DNA from: a virus
Strand: one strand, 5' to 3'
Length of the DNA: 38,165 nt
IMG/VR virus record: IMGVR_UViG_3300031463_000542
Coordinates: 1-38,165 of that record
Of the stretch, positions 7,616 to 12,504 are shown in pieces. The translations under genes were made by a program, and so were the position numbers. The notes under the pieces were generated by a model. That model made no database searches, was not told where the DNA came from, and saw only the letters and a list, made by a program, of their open reading frames with translations. Within the stretch, counting starts at the first letter, position 1. Every line of letters begins with the position of its first letter.

Positions 7616-7882
7616 ATGAACCTAGAAAATCTTGCCTCGGACACAGTATCCCAAATACTAAAAGAAGGCATAAAGCAAGGACATTCCCCAAATAGCTGGA
7701 AGAATGAACCTTTGAGTTTCCATTTGCTCAAAGGGATCAGGCATGCCACTTCTGCTATGCTACTAATTCAACATCCAGATTTGCCTTGTTCCACTGATGA
7801 GGATGCCATAGGACATCTAGAAAGATCACTTTGCAGAATGGCAATGGCGTTGTATGTTCTGAAAATGAAAGGAGAAGAATGA
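7616..7882 (+). CDS. Small protein resembling DUF5664 (dATP/dGTP diphosphohydrolase-like)
   Basis: The 88-residue protein has the layout of DUF5664-type phage proteins: GHSPNSWKN near the N terminus, then KGIRHATSAML, then DEDAIGHLERSLCRMAMALY. The W, RH, D and HL positions are those usually conserved. Family members are linked to phage nucleotide metabolism; the small size means only the core helical domain is present. No SD precedes the ATG at 7616, consistent with leaderless initiation. It lies just before the accessory island, with GC content still like the phage core. Assignment is from remembered family pattern and is not certain. Confidence 0.6.
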   Translation: MNLENLASDTVSQILKEGIKQGHSPNSWKNEPLSFHLLKGIRHATSAMLLIQHPDLPCSTDEDAIGHLERSLCRMAMALYVLKMKGEE

Positions 7883-7976
7883 ACTACCAGAAACATTTGT
7901 ATCCTTAGAAGAAGCATAAAAGAGATTCGACGATATACTTTTCCAACAAGGAGCAGCAATTCAACAATTTATCATT

Positions 7977-8120
7977 ATGGAAGACTTACGAGAGAAGATC
8001 CAAACTCTAGAACAACGCATCAAGAAACTTGAAGAAGAGGTTAGGGAACTAAAGGCCTATTCACAATTATCGTCCTTTTTATCCACCACCACCACAAATC
8101 TTATAGCGTTCCCCGTGTGA
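7977..8120 (+). CDS. Short coiled-coil ORF, possibly remnant of a longer gene
   Basis: A 47-residue frame begins MEDLREKIQTLEQRIKKLEE, a clear heptad-type coiled coil, and ends in a T-rich, mildly hydrophobic tail. The same frame is open upstream back to TAA (7917-7919), and beyond that stop it again reads protein-like (ELPETFVSLEEA). This suggests a larger protein broken by one in-frame stop and loss of its start. The ATG at 7879 next to the previous stop is in another frame and gives only eight codons. It is therefore either a short real gene or a pseudogene of about 80 codons. It converges on the csx3 gene. Confidence 0.35.
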   Translation: MEDLREKIQTLEQRIKKLEEEVRELKAYSQLSSFLSTTTTNLIAFPV

Positions 8121-8179
8121 GATGAGATGAATGCCGAAAGGCAATGGAGACACTGTTCTTTGTGAGGAGGGCCGATAAC

Positions 8180-8488
8180 TCATTTCAAGTAGGAAGCTCC
8201 AAGGGAAGGAGTGGTTCCTACCGGTGGAGCGTCTATTCGGTGGGACTCCACAACAATGGCTCCCTGCCTCGGATCAAATACAGCAATCCAAGGATTTAGG
8301 AGTATATGGGAGAGGTAGGTATATAACCAAATGGGACCCCTCCCATATATCACGACCCCATGGCTTACGTCGAGCTCATGTGGAAGCTCGACAGAAAGAA
8401 GTTCTCTTGGGTCGAGAACCCCGTTGACTGAGATGCTGAGGATCTGGAAATACTCAGCCGGAATCACGCTTAAAGACAAATTATTCAT
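8180..8488 (-). CDS. csx3: Csx3-family protein (CRISPR ring nuclease Crn3-like)
   Basis: The 102-residue protein matches the Csx3 family in length and key motifs: GVVIYGRGPIWLY (residues 44-56), H61, AVFDPRQGAIVV (70-80) with D72 and R74, then ESH. Csx3/Crn3 proteins are ring nucleases that cleave cyclic tetra-adenylate, the second messenger made by type III CRISPR complexes; a histidine, aspartate and arginine in these places are reported as important in the Archaeoglobus protein. Carried by a phage, it would most simply blunt type III CRISPR signalling. The start follows AAAGGAG and overlaps the upstream stop as ATGA, so it is the second gene of a two-gene operon. No Cas genes or CRISPR repeats are nearby, which favours a counter-defence role over being part of a CRISPR locus. 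Confidence 0.85.
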   Translation of the reverse strand: MNNLSLSVIPAEYFQILSISVNGVLDPRELLSVELPHELDVSHGVVIYGRGPIWLYTYLSHILLNPWIAVFDPRQGAIVVESHRIDAPPVGTTPSLGASYLK

Positions 8489-8763
8489 ATTTCTTTCTCC
8501 TTTCTGTTATCGTTCCACCCATCCTTTTCCAAGGCCTTGGAGGCCTTGGAAAAGACCTCCTCTAGAGTTTGTTGTGGGGTAATATCTACCCCATGAACTC
8601 TGAACCATACCTTCACCCAGGGGAAATACTCCTGGGCAACGGCCTCGTAAGCGAGGCCGATTGTTAAAAGTATGGTATTCGTCCCAGCGCTCTGGGGGAG
8701 AACGACCTTCCTGCATGTATATGCAGAGAGCTTACTCCCGAACACTATTCTTAATGTGATCAT
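8485..8763 (-). CDS. Hypothetical protein encoded upstream of csx3
   Basis: A 92-residue soluble protein (MITLRIVFGSKLSAY start; helical charged C terminus EEVFSKASKALEKDGW). It begins at 8763 behind a strong SD (AGGAGG plus 4 bases); a longer frame to 8802 is not supported because it would place that SD inside the gene. It ends in an ATGA overlap with csx3, so the two proteins are co-produced. I recognise no family. The strand-turn-helix look with two strand-rich segments would suit a small alpha/beta fold. Given its place, it is a candidate counter-defence partner or regulator of csx3; this is inference. Confidence 0.75.
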   Translation of the reverse strand: MITLRIVFGSKLSAYTCRKVVLPQSAGTNTILLTIGLAYEAVAQEYFPWVKVWFRVHGVDITPQQTLEEVFSKASKALEKDGWNDNRKEKEI

Positions 8764-8792
8764 ATTGCCTCCTTTTCTTCTGTTTGTCTCAT

Positions 8793-8821
8793 TATATAGC
8801 ACAAACTGTACATACTGTTAA
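8793..8821 (-). promoter_or_regulatory. Candidate promoter of the csx3 operon
   Basis: On the minus strand TTAACA (8821-8816), a 17-base spacer and TATATA (8798-8793) lie about 30 bases before the ATG at 8763. Unlike the leaderless genes this leaves a short leader containing the SD AGGAGG. An overlapping TATAAT at 8796-8791 would need a 19-base spacer. Confidence 0.4.
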
Positions 8822-8917
8822 GAACTAAACATACGTAAGCTGAGCGTATATTATACTTTAATTTTTTTTTGTAGGAAGGCTTTCTACAAACCATCCCACA
8901 AGCCACCTTGTGTTACA

Positions 8918-8935
8918 GAAGAAGGGACCTTCTTC
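8918..8935. promoter_or_regulatory. Perfect inverted repeat in the csx3/A1 divergent region
   Basis: GAAGAAGG-GA-CCTTCTTC: two perfect 8-base arms with a 2-base centre. The spacing is too tight for an RNA hairpin with a normal loop but right for a dimeric DNA-binding protein. It lies in the 305-base gap between the divergent genes at 8763 and 9069. A second dyad, TGTAG-GAAG-G-CTTT-CTACA, sits at 8871-8889. Confidence 0.45.
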
Positions 8936-9003
8936 GCAATCTAGGGATTATCGAGGATTAACAAGTCCCCCTCTTCCTCATCACTCACCACTTTTCCATG
9001 CGA

Positions 9004-9023
9004 TGGTACGTATATACGTACCA
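9004..9023. promoter_or_regulatory. Perfect 20-bp palindrome, likely operator
   Basis: TGGTACGTATATACGTACCA is fully self-complementary. It lies 45 bases before the A1 gene, close upstream of a TTGACT that may be part of its promoter, and within the region that divides A1 from the csx3 operon. Such a palindrome is typical of a repressor operator. A near copy (18 of 20 bases) occurs at 26036-26055 inside the minus-strand gene at 25921-26280. Confidence 0.55.
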
Positions 9024-9068
9024 CCCTAGCCCCCTTGACTTTTACACTAGTCTAAAGGACCTTTCCTC

Positions 9069-9368
9069 ATGGTTCTAGTCTATGTAGTAGTCGGAAACGA
9101 GTTAATCCGTTTAGTGCGCCTAGATACGTTTCTTTCTAATCAACCCAAAGCTAGCGCTGAAGCCTTCCATGACACCATCAAGGAGGGGAAGGTCCCCCTC
9201 TATGTCATCGGAAGAGCGATTTGGGCTCCTATACGGGACCTTCGAAAAATAGCCGAATCGCTGAAAAAGAGAGAAAGGCTTGGGGCTGGGGGCGCATACC
9301 AAATCGTGCGAGCCATTCCTCCCGAATTGGTCCATGCAAGAGAAAAAGAAGAGGGAGGCACAGAGTAG
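9069..9368 (+). CDS. Unit 1 gene A: hypothetical protein, paralogue of the gene at 9797
   Basis: The 99-residue protein aligns with the 104-residue product at 9797-10111: both have an early LVRL/LVRV, then a segment of type LYVIGRAIWAPIRDLRKI / LYIIDKQIWIALTDLQRI, then QIVRAIPPELV / QIIQAIPPEKV near the C terminus. Identity is low, so the copies have diverged far. The middle segment resembles the wing and recognition region of small excisionase-like or regulator proteins, but that is weak. The gene ends with TAG at the left edge of a 65-base block repeated exactly in unit 2. No SD is obvious before the ATG. Confidence 0.65.
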   Translation: MVLVYVVVGNELIRLVRLDTFLSNQPKASAEAFHDTIKEGKVPLYVIGRAIWAPIRDLRKIAESLKKRERLGAGGAYQIVRAIPPELVHAREKEEGGTE

Positions 9369-9425
9369 GTGGTGTATTCCTAAGCCTGGACCTGTCCCCT
9401 GGAGGCTTTTCACTGTGGGCGAGGC
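9361..9425 (+). repeat. 65-bp exact repeat, copy 1 (A/B junction of unit 1)
   Basis: Bases 9361-9425 are identical to 10104-10168. The block contains, in order: the TAG stop of gene A (9366-9368), AAGCCT (9382-9387), AGGCTT (9403-9408) forming a 6-bp stem, GGAGG (9401-9405) partly inside that stem, and GTG (9415-9417) followed by GGCGAGGC. Outside the block the upstream genes are diverged paralogues and the downstream genes are unrelated. Confidence 0.9.
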
Positions 9426-9696
9426 CCCAAAGAAAATTTCTTGGAAACACCTTGGCTTCGATTTAGGTGAGCTCGCGCACAAGGCAAGAAAGCTACAACA
9501 TGAGAAAGGGCTCTCCCGCTGGGGGGCGTGCATAAAGATAGCCAAACAAGCTTTAGAGCAAAAAAAGCAAGAGGATCCAGACGTAATAAAGAAGGCCACA
9601 AAAAAGCTAGCTTCCTCCACAGGCAAGGATCCCCGTACCATTACGCGTGCTGAGGTTGAAAATAAACTAGCCGACGCCATCCGCCACAAGATCTAA
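9415..9696 (+). CDS. Unit 1 gene B: hypothetical basic protein
   Basis: From a GTG at 9415, placed 9 bases after GGAGG inside the repeated block, the frame encodes 93 residues: a basic helical N-terminal half (WKHLGFDLGELAHKARKLQH) and a C-terminal segment (KLASSTGKDPRTITRAEVEN). The frame is open further upstream through the shared block (reading PKPGPVPWRLFTVGEA) to ATGs at 9337 and 9280, so a longer form overlapping gene A is possible; the GTG is preferred because it also exists in unit 2, where no upstream start codon is available. I do not recognise the family. The first residues after the GTG (GEA) are shared with unit 2 and the rest is not. Confidence 0.55.
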   Translation: MGEAPKKISWKHLGFDLGELAHKARKLQHEKGLSRWGACIKIAKQALEQKKQEDPDVIKKATKKLASSTGKDPRTITRAEVENKLADAIRHKI

Positions 9697-9735
9697 AGAT
9701 AGACGCTTCTTCATATCCCCATAGACACAAAAAAC

Positions 9736-9758
9736 TTTGGAGTAAACACAACTCCAAA
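9736..9758 (-). terminator. Hairpin with T-run on the minus strand
   Basis: TTTGGAGT, 7-base loop, ACTCCAAA: a perfect 8-bp stem. Read on the minus strand the stem is followed by G and six T, the form of an intrinsic terminator. It would stop leftward antisense transcription before it reaches unit 1. On the + strand it has no T-run. Confidence 0.4.
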
Positions 9759-9765
9759 CTCCCTG

Positions 9766-9795
9766 CTACCCCTACGCCTGTGTAGTTTAGGGTAG
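9766..9795 (+). promoter_or_regulatory. Nested inverted repeat before gene A of unit 2
   Basis: CTACCC and GGGTAG (6 bp) enclose CTAC and GTAG (4 bp) with loop GCCTGT and a 4-base TTTA bulge. The right arm ends one base before the ATG at 9797, so folding in RNA would occlude ribosome access. It may therefore control translation of gene A2, or be a DNA operator. Confidence 0.35.
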
Positions 9796-9796
9796 T

Positions 9797-10111
9797 ATGA
9801 GTGAAAATTTTTTTCTTATTCAAAAAAAGGATTTAGATCGATTGGTTCGGGTAGAGGATCATCCACAATGGCTCCAGAGGGCTATTTACCAAGCTTTTTG
9901 GGAAGAGAAGCTACATCTTTACATCATTGACAAACAGATCTGGATTGCCCTGACCGACCTTCAGAGGATCAAAAAACTCCATGATGAGATAAGGCTAGAG
10001 ATTTGCAAGGAAGAGAAACAAAAAGTCGGGGAAACCAACGCTTCTCAAATTATCCAAGCTATTCCACCAGAAAAGGTGGCAGCTAGCACTAAGGAAGACC
10101 GGCCAGAGTAG
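9797..10111 (+). CDS. Unit 2 gene A: hypothetical protein, paralogue of the gene at 9069
   Basis: The 104-residue product is a diverged paralogue of the product of 9069-9368 (shared LVRV, LYIIDKQIWIALTDLQRI, IIQAIPPEK), with an added charged linker before the IPPEK motif. The stop TAG (10109-10111) lies at the start of the second 65-base repeat copy, in exactly the same position as in unit 1. The ATG is preceded by a nested inverted repeat instead of a clear SD. Its role is unknown. Constant pairing with a downstream gene through the repeat suggests A and B act together or that A translation controls B. Confidence 0.65.
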   Translation: MSENFFLIQKKDLDRLVRVEDHPQWLQRAIYQAFWEEKLHLYIIDKQIWIALTDLQRIKKLHDEIRLEICKEEKQKVGETNASQIIQAIPPEKVAASTKEDRPE

Positions 10112-10168
10112 GTGGTGTATTCCTAAGCCTGGACCTGTCCCCTGGAGGCTTTTCACTGTGGGCGAGGC
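10104..10168 (+). repeat. 65-bp exact repeat, copy 2 (A/B junction of unit 2)
   Basis: Identical to 9361-9425 at every base, 743 bases further on. It again holds the TAG stop of gene A, the AAGCCT (10125-10130)/AGGCTT (10146-10151) stem, GGAGG (10144-10148) and GTG (10158-10160). Confidence 0.9.
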
Positions 10169-10334
10169 TGCTAAAGCCCTCTCAGTGCATCTAGCCAATG
10201 TACGTAGGTGGATCGTAAGCGGTCAAATTCAATTCCGTAGGCTAGGGAAGCTTGTCCGCATTCCTGAGGAGGAGCTTGCCAGGATTGCCCAGGAAGGATT
10301 GGGCTTCTCTAGGAAGAAAGTTAGGCATGTCTAA
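10158..10334 (+). CDS. Unit 2 gene B: small HTH (excisionase/MerR-type) DNA-binding protein
   Basis: The 58-residue frame from GTG at 10158 reads GEAAKALSVHLANVRRWI, then GQIQFRRLGKLVRIPEEELA: the helix-turn-helix plus wing pattern of HTH_17/excisionase proteins (E-A-A, V-x-x-x-x-V-R-R-W-I, R-x-G-x-x-x-R-I-P). In relatives two or three residues such as FTV precede this; here they are encoded just before the GTG, so a longer product is possible, but no ATG, GTG or TTG exists upstream in frame before the TAG at 9996-9998. GGAGG lies 9 bases before the GTG. The stop is inside the first 20-base direct repeat, a likely autoregulatory or recombination site. Confidence 0.65.
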   Translation: MGEAAKALSVHLANVRRWIVSGQIQFRRLGKLVRIPEEELARIAQEGLGFSRKKVRHV

Positions 10335-10336
10335 TT
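10317..10336. repeat. 20-bp direct repeat, copy 1
   Basis: AAAGTTAGGCATGTCTAATT overlaps the 3-prime end of the HTH gene. An exact copy is at 10427-10446, and the core CATGTCTAA occurs a third time at 10340-10348. The arrangement resembles iterons for a DNA-binding protein or arm-type recombination sites. Confidence 0.75.
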
Positions 10337-10426
10337 TAGTCATGTCTAAACTTTTATTCCACGGCATTCCAAAACATGAAGTTATATCTTACAACGCATC
10401 GATAACATGATGGATATCAACAACAT

Positions 10427-10446
10427 AAAGTTAGGCATGTCTAATT
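10427..10446. repeat. 20-bp direct repeat, copy 2
   Basis: Exact copy of 10317-10336, 110 bases downstream. The 90 bases between the copies contain no credible reading frame apart from the third core motif. It lies 20 bases before the nested dyad at 10466-10511. Confidence 0.75.
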
Positions 10447-10465
10447 CGACAAAGCACTGATAATG

Positions 10466-10511
10466 AAGGACTTAATTCTCTACTAATTTAGTAGACTATT
10501 CATAAGTCCTT
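10466..10511. other. Nested dyad: 9-bp arms around a 7-bp hairpin
   Basis: AAGGACTTA and TAAGTCCTT (perfect 9-bp arms, 10466-10474 and 10503-10511) flank TCTACTA-ATT-TAGTAGA (perfect 7-bp arms, 10479-10495), with 4- and 7-base joints. It can form a coaxial hairpin or a cruciform. Together with the direct repeats just upstream it looks like a protein-DNA assembly site, such as an attachment or replication site, though no integrase gene is visible. Confidence 0.5.
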
Positions 10512-10539
10512 GATGCAGAAGGCTTTAGGCAGACGCGAA

Positions 10540-10576
10540 CAAAAGCCGCCTCGACCGCAGGTCGGGCAGGCTTTTG
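10540..10576. terminator. Strong GC-rich hairpin, likely bidirectional terminator
   Basis: CAAAAGCC/GGCTTTTG (8 bp) continues, after a small bulge, into CTCGACC-GCA-GGTCGGG (7 bp, one G.T). The A-tract and T-tract flanks are built into the stem on both sides, the usual form of a bidirectional intrinsic terminator. It closes the accessory island just before the promoter at 10627. Confidence 0.5.
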
Positions 10577-10626
10577 AAAAGCGCACCACCTCTTATTTTT
10601 TCCAAAAAAAAAATAACAATAGTAAA

Positions 10627-10654
10627 TTGACACATATAGACATATAGATAATAT
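10627..10654 (+). promoter_or_regulatory. Promoter for the 10734 operon
   Basis: TTGACA (10627-10632), a 16-base spacer made of CATATAGA twice, and TAATAT (10649-10654). It is among the best promoter matches in the window, with the same 16-base spacer as the leaderless promoters. Transcription would start near 10661, leaving a leader of about 70 bases. Confidence 0.65.
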
Positions 10655-10661
10655 TTATTAA

Positions 10662-10723
10662 GCTGGGATACGTTATGATTTAAATTTCCTAAAAATCCAA
10701 ATTTTAACATAACCTATTCCAGC
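10662..10723 (+). promoter_or_regulatory. Structured 5-prime leader (long stem-loop)
   Basis: GCTGGGATACGTTATG (10662-10677) pairs with CATAACCTATTCCAGC (10708-10723) in 15 of 16 positions, counting one G.T. The 30-base loop contains a further AAATTT/AAATTT pairing. The predicted transcript start is within a base or so of the stem, and the stem ends 10 bases before the ATG at 10734. No SD is visible. It could stabilise the mRNA, control translation or bind a protein. Confidence 0.55.
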
Positions 10724-10733
10724 CCAAAATGTT

Positions 10734-11597
10734 ATGGCAGTATTTCCAAGATATACAATTCCAAGTATAACCTCGGATGAGGATTTCCTGAATGCTTATG
10801 CCAAAGTGTACCGGCTAGAATGTTCTAAATGGAAGGAAGATTCTTGGGGCAATAGAGCATGGGAGTTGTTCTTGAAGAACCATATAAAGGAAATGGAAAA
10901 TTGGCTTGAGCAGTCAAGAGAAAGGTGGGTTTTGTACAAAGCTTTGAATGAGATATTCAATAGCAAGATAGCCATGTGTTTTATGGCGTACATGATCAAG
11001 GCACTCAAGAAAAATAAGGATGTTAATGATCTTTTAGTTGGGATAGGAGGAAATTATACGAAATGGTTATGGGCTAAAGCTTGCGACTGTAAAATAATGT
11101 ATGAAAATGGGTTTCTAAGGAAGGAACTTTTTTATGTGAGATTCCATAGATATTTCATTTTCCATTTCCATGCGTATTCAGAGAAGAAATTTACTTATTA
11201 CAGCCCAAAGATTTATTGGTATGAGACATTGAGGAGTGCTTTAGCTTATTGGTTTAAGATATGGTACAAGAACAACAGATGGAGGGGTTGGGAGCCGGAC
11301 ATGTGGTTTAGAGATGACATAGCATGTCCTGAGTGGCAATTGAAATGGGCCAAGGTACTTATCAATTCATGGTATTTAGCTCCATCGGATAAGGAGAGGT
11401 ATGATATAATCAGACCTTTGGCTAGGGAAGTAGTACTTGCGCAGGGTGATGACAAGCCTTATGGTGAGGTGCCGTTGGTATGGTATGAAGGTAGGGGATA
11501 TAGAGAGGATTTGAACGAAGAGTTTATTAAGCTTGCTAGGGTGACAGAGATGTGGAGGGATAATAAGAATGAGCTCGCCAAGATTGATGAGGAATGA
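10734..11597 (+). CDS. Hypothetical protein, 287 aa, aromatic-rich
   Basis: Unrecognised protein unusually rich in W, Y and F (for example KWLWAKACDCKIMY, YVRFHRYFIFHFHAY, YWFKIWYKNNRWRGWEPDMW). It has alternating helical stretches and no signal peptide; the hydrophobic parts are aromatic and charged and do not look like clean membrane segments. It is the first gene of the operon leading to recT and follows a strong promoter and a structured leader, so it is probably made in quantity early in infection. It overlaps the start of the next gene by 29 bases. No domain or active-site pattern is evident. Confidence 0.75.
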   Translation: MAVFPRYTIPSITSDEDFLNAYAKVYRLECSKWKEDSWGNRAWELFLKNHIKEMENWLEQSRERWVLYKALNEIFNSKIAMCFMAYMIKALKKNKDVNDLLVGIGGNYTKWLWAKACDCKIMYENGFLRKELFYVRFHRYFIFHFHAYSEKKFTYYSPKIYWYETLRSALAYWFKIWYKNNRWRGWEPDMWFRDDIACPEWQLKWAKVLINSWYLAPSDKERYDIIRPLAREVVLAQGDDKPYGEVPLVWYEGRGYREDLNEEFIKLARVTEMWRDNKNELAKIDEE

Positions 11598-11865
11598 GAA
11601 AATATTGGGAATGCTCCAAAAAAATTACTACTCATATTCAGCACTTAGGAGGGCTGGGTTTTCCCATTATTGGAAGAAAAGGATAAAAGCAATCCCAATA
11701 CGCATAGGCAGGGGGGTGTATTATCCTAAGGGAGAAATAGATGAATTTTTGGAGTCTAAAGGAATGCATATTATTGACAGAGGTAATTTTGTGTACGAGA
11801 TAGAACTGACACCAACAATCAAACAGAACAAGGAGGATCAACCAGAAGTTGATTGTGAAGCATGA
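11569..11865 (+). CDS. Small HTH_17/excisionase-like DNA-binding protein
   Basis: The 98-residue protein has an N-terminal segment YYSYSALRRAGFSHYWKKRI followed by RIGRGVYYPKGEIDEFLES, the helix-turn-helix plus wing pattern of MerR-like HTH_17 proteins (a small-to-large residue core, R-x-G-R-x-x-x-Y-P, then I-D-x-F-L). Such proteins act as excision factors or transcription regulators. The C-terminal 30 residues are acidic and polar. Start at 11569 lies inside the preceding gene; an ATG at 11587 is also possible and keeps the domain intact. It couples to the next gene by ATGA. Confidence 0.65.
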   Translation: MSSPRLMRNEKILGMLQKNYYSYSALRRAGFSHYWKKRIKAIPIRIGRGVYYPKGEIDEFLESKGMHIIDRGNFVYEIELTPTIKQNKEDQPEVDCEA

Positions 11866-12245
11866 ACGAAACAGGCACGGAATCGGCCAAAGATTTTTTC
11901 ATTTTATATCGGTTGAAATACTTAAGGGAGTGTTATGACTCACTGCTTCTCCGCTGTTGGATGATTTCTAAATATTATAAGAACAAACCCCAAAAAGTAG
12001 AAGAATTGATTGAAGACATAATAAAACTAAATGATCAGATACAACAAACAAGCTTAGTAGTTACGCCATTACCTGAACCAGTCAGGATATGTTCACAAGC
12101 AGTTGTGAATACATTGCAGGAGTTGAATGAGAAATCCCTATATACAGAGGAAATGATATCTTATATTGTTAGTGCTTCAGTGGAGATGGAGGATGTATTG
12201 ACACTATTTATATTGAAAACAATCAAACAGAAAGGAGTTGATTAG
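11862..12245 (+). CDS. Hypothetical protein, paralogue of the next gene
   Basis: The 127-residue helical protein shares its core with the 72-residue product of the next gene: a KDFF/KEFL start, then KNKPQKVEELIEDI / KNKPQKVEEIVKDT, then AVVNTLQEL / TVVNTLREI. DNA identity includes a perfect 27-base stretch (11979-12005 and 12328-12354), so the duplication is recent. This copy has an extra 30-residue acidic and hydrophobic C-terminal extension. It starts in an ATGA overlap with the HTH gene. Function unknown. Confidence 0.7.
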   Translation: MNETGTESAKDFFILYRLKYLRECYDSLLLRCWMISKYYKNKPQKVEELIEDIIKLNDQIQQTSLVVTPLPEPVRICSQAVVNTLQELNEKSLYTEEMISYIVSASVEMEDVLTLFILKTIKQKGVD

Positions 12246-12246
12246 G

Positions 12247-12465
12247 ATGAACAAAAATGTAGGCAAAGAATTCCTTTTATTTTTGTATCAGCTGAAAGAA
12301 TGGTGCGACGTATCATGTTTCCGCACTAAGAACAAACCCCAAAAAGTAGAAGAAATTGTCAAAGACACGATCAATATATTCGATTATATACAAAAAGAGA
12401 GCAAATTGCCTGAAGAAGTTAGAGAAGGTGCAAGAACAGTGGTGAATACATTGAGGGAAATATAG
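12247..12465 (+). CDS. Hypothetical protein, short paralogue of the preceding gene
   Basis: The 72-residue product is a shortened paralogue of the previous protein, lacking its C-terminal extension. I start at the ATG at 12247, which is preceded by AAAGGAG at about 12 bases; an in-frame TTG at 12238 overlaps the previous stop and is a less likely start. The product is helical, mixed charge and without signal or membrane segments. The 39-base gap to recT holds a GGAGG-preceded 14-codon frame (12480-12524) that overlaps the recT start and may be a coupling leader. Confidence 0.65.
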   Translation: MNKNVGKEFLLFLYQLKEWCDVSCFRTKNKPQKVEEIVKDTINIFDYIQKESKLPEEVREGARTVVNTLREI

Positions 12466-12504
12466 TGTTGTGGAGGAAATGAACGATTTATTACCAGGAG
12501 TGAT

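Noticed and set aside
8224-8582. Rightward frames opposite the csx3 gene
   Set aside because: csx3 on the minus strand has a family match, SD and operon partner; the opposite frames have none of these.
9366-9417. Programmed +1 frameshift joining gene A to gene B
   Set aside because: The frames do join through the 65-base block, but GAG TAG G offers no plausible slippery codon; SD-driven reinitiation at GTG is simpler. Not fully excluded.
10317-10446. CRISPR array
   Set aside because: Only two full 20-bp repeats and one partial, with unequal spacing; no Cas genes.
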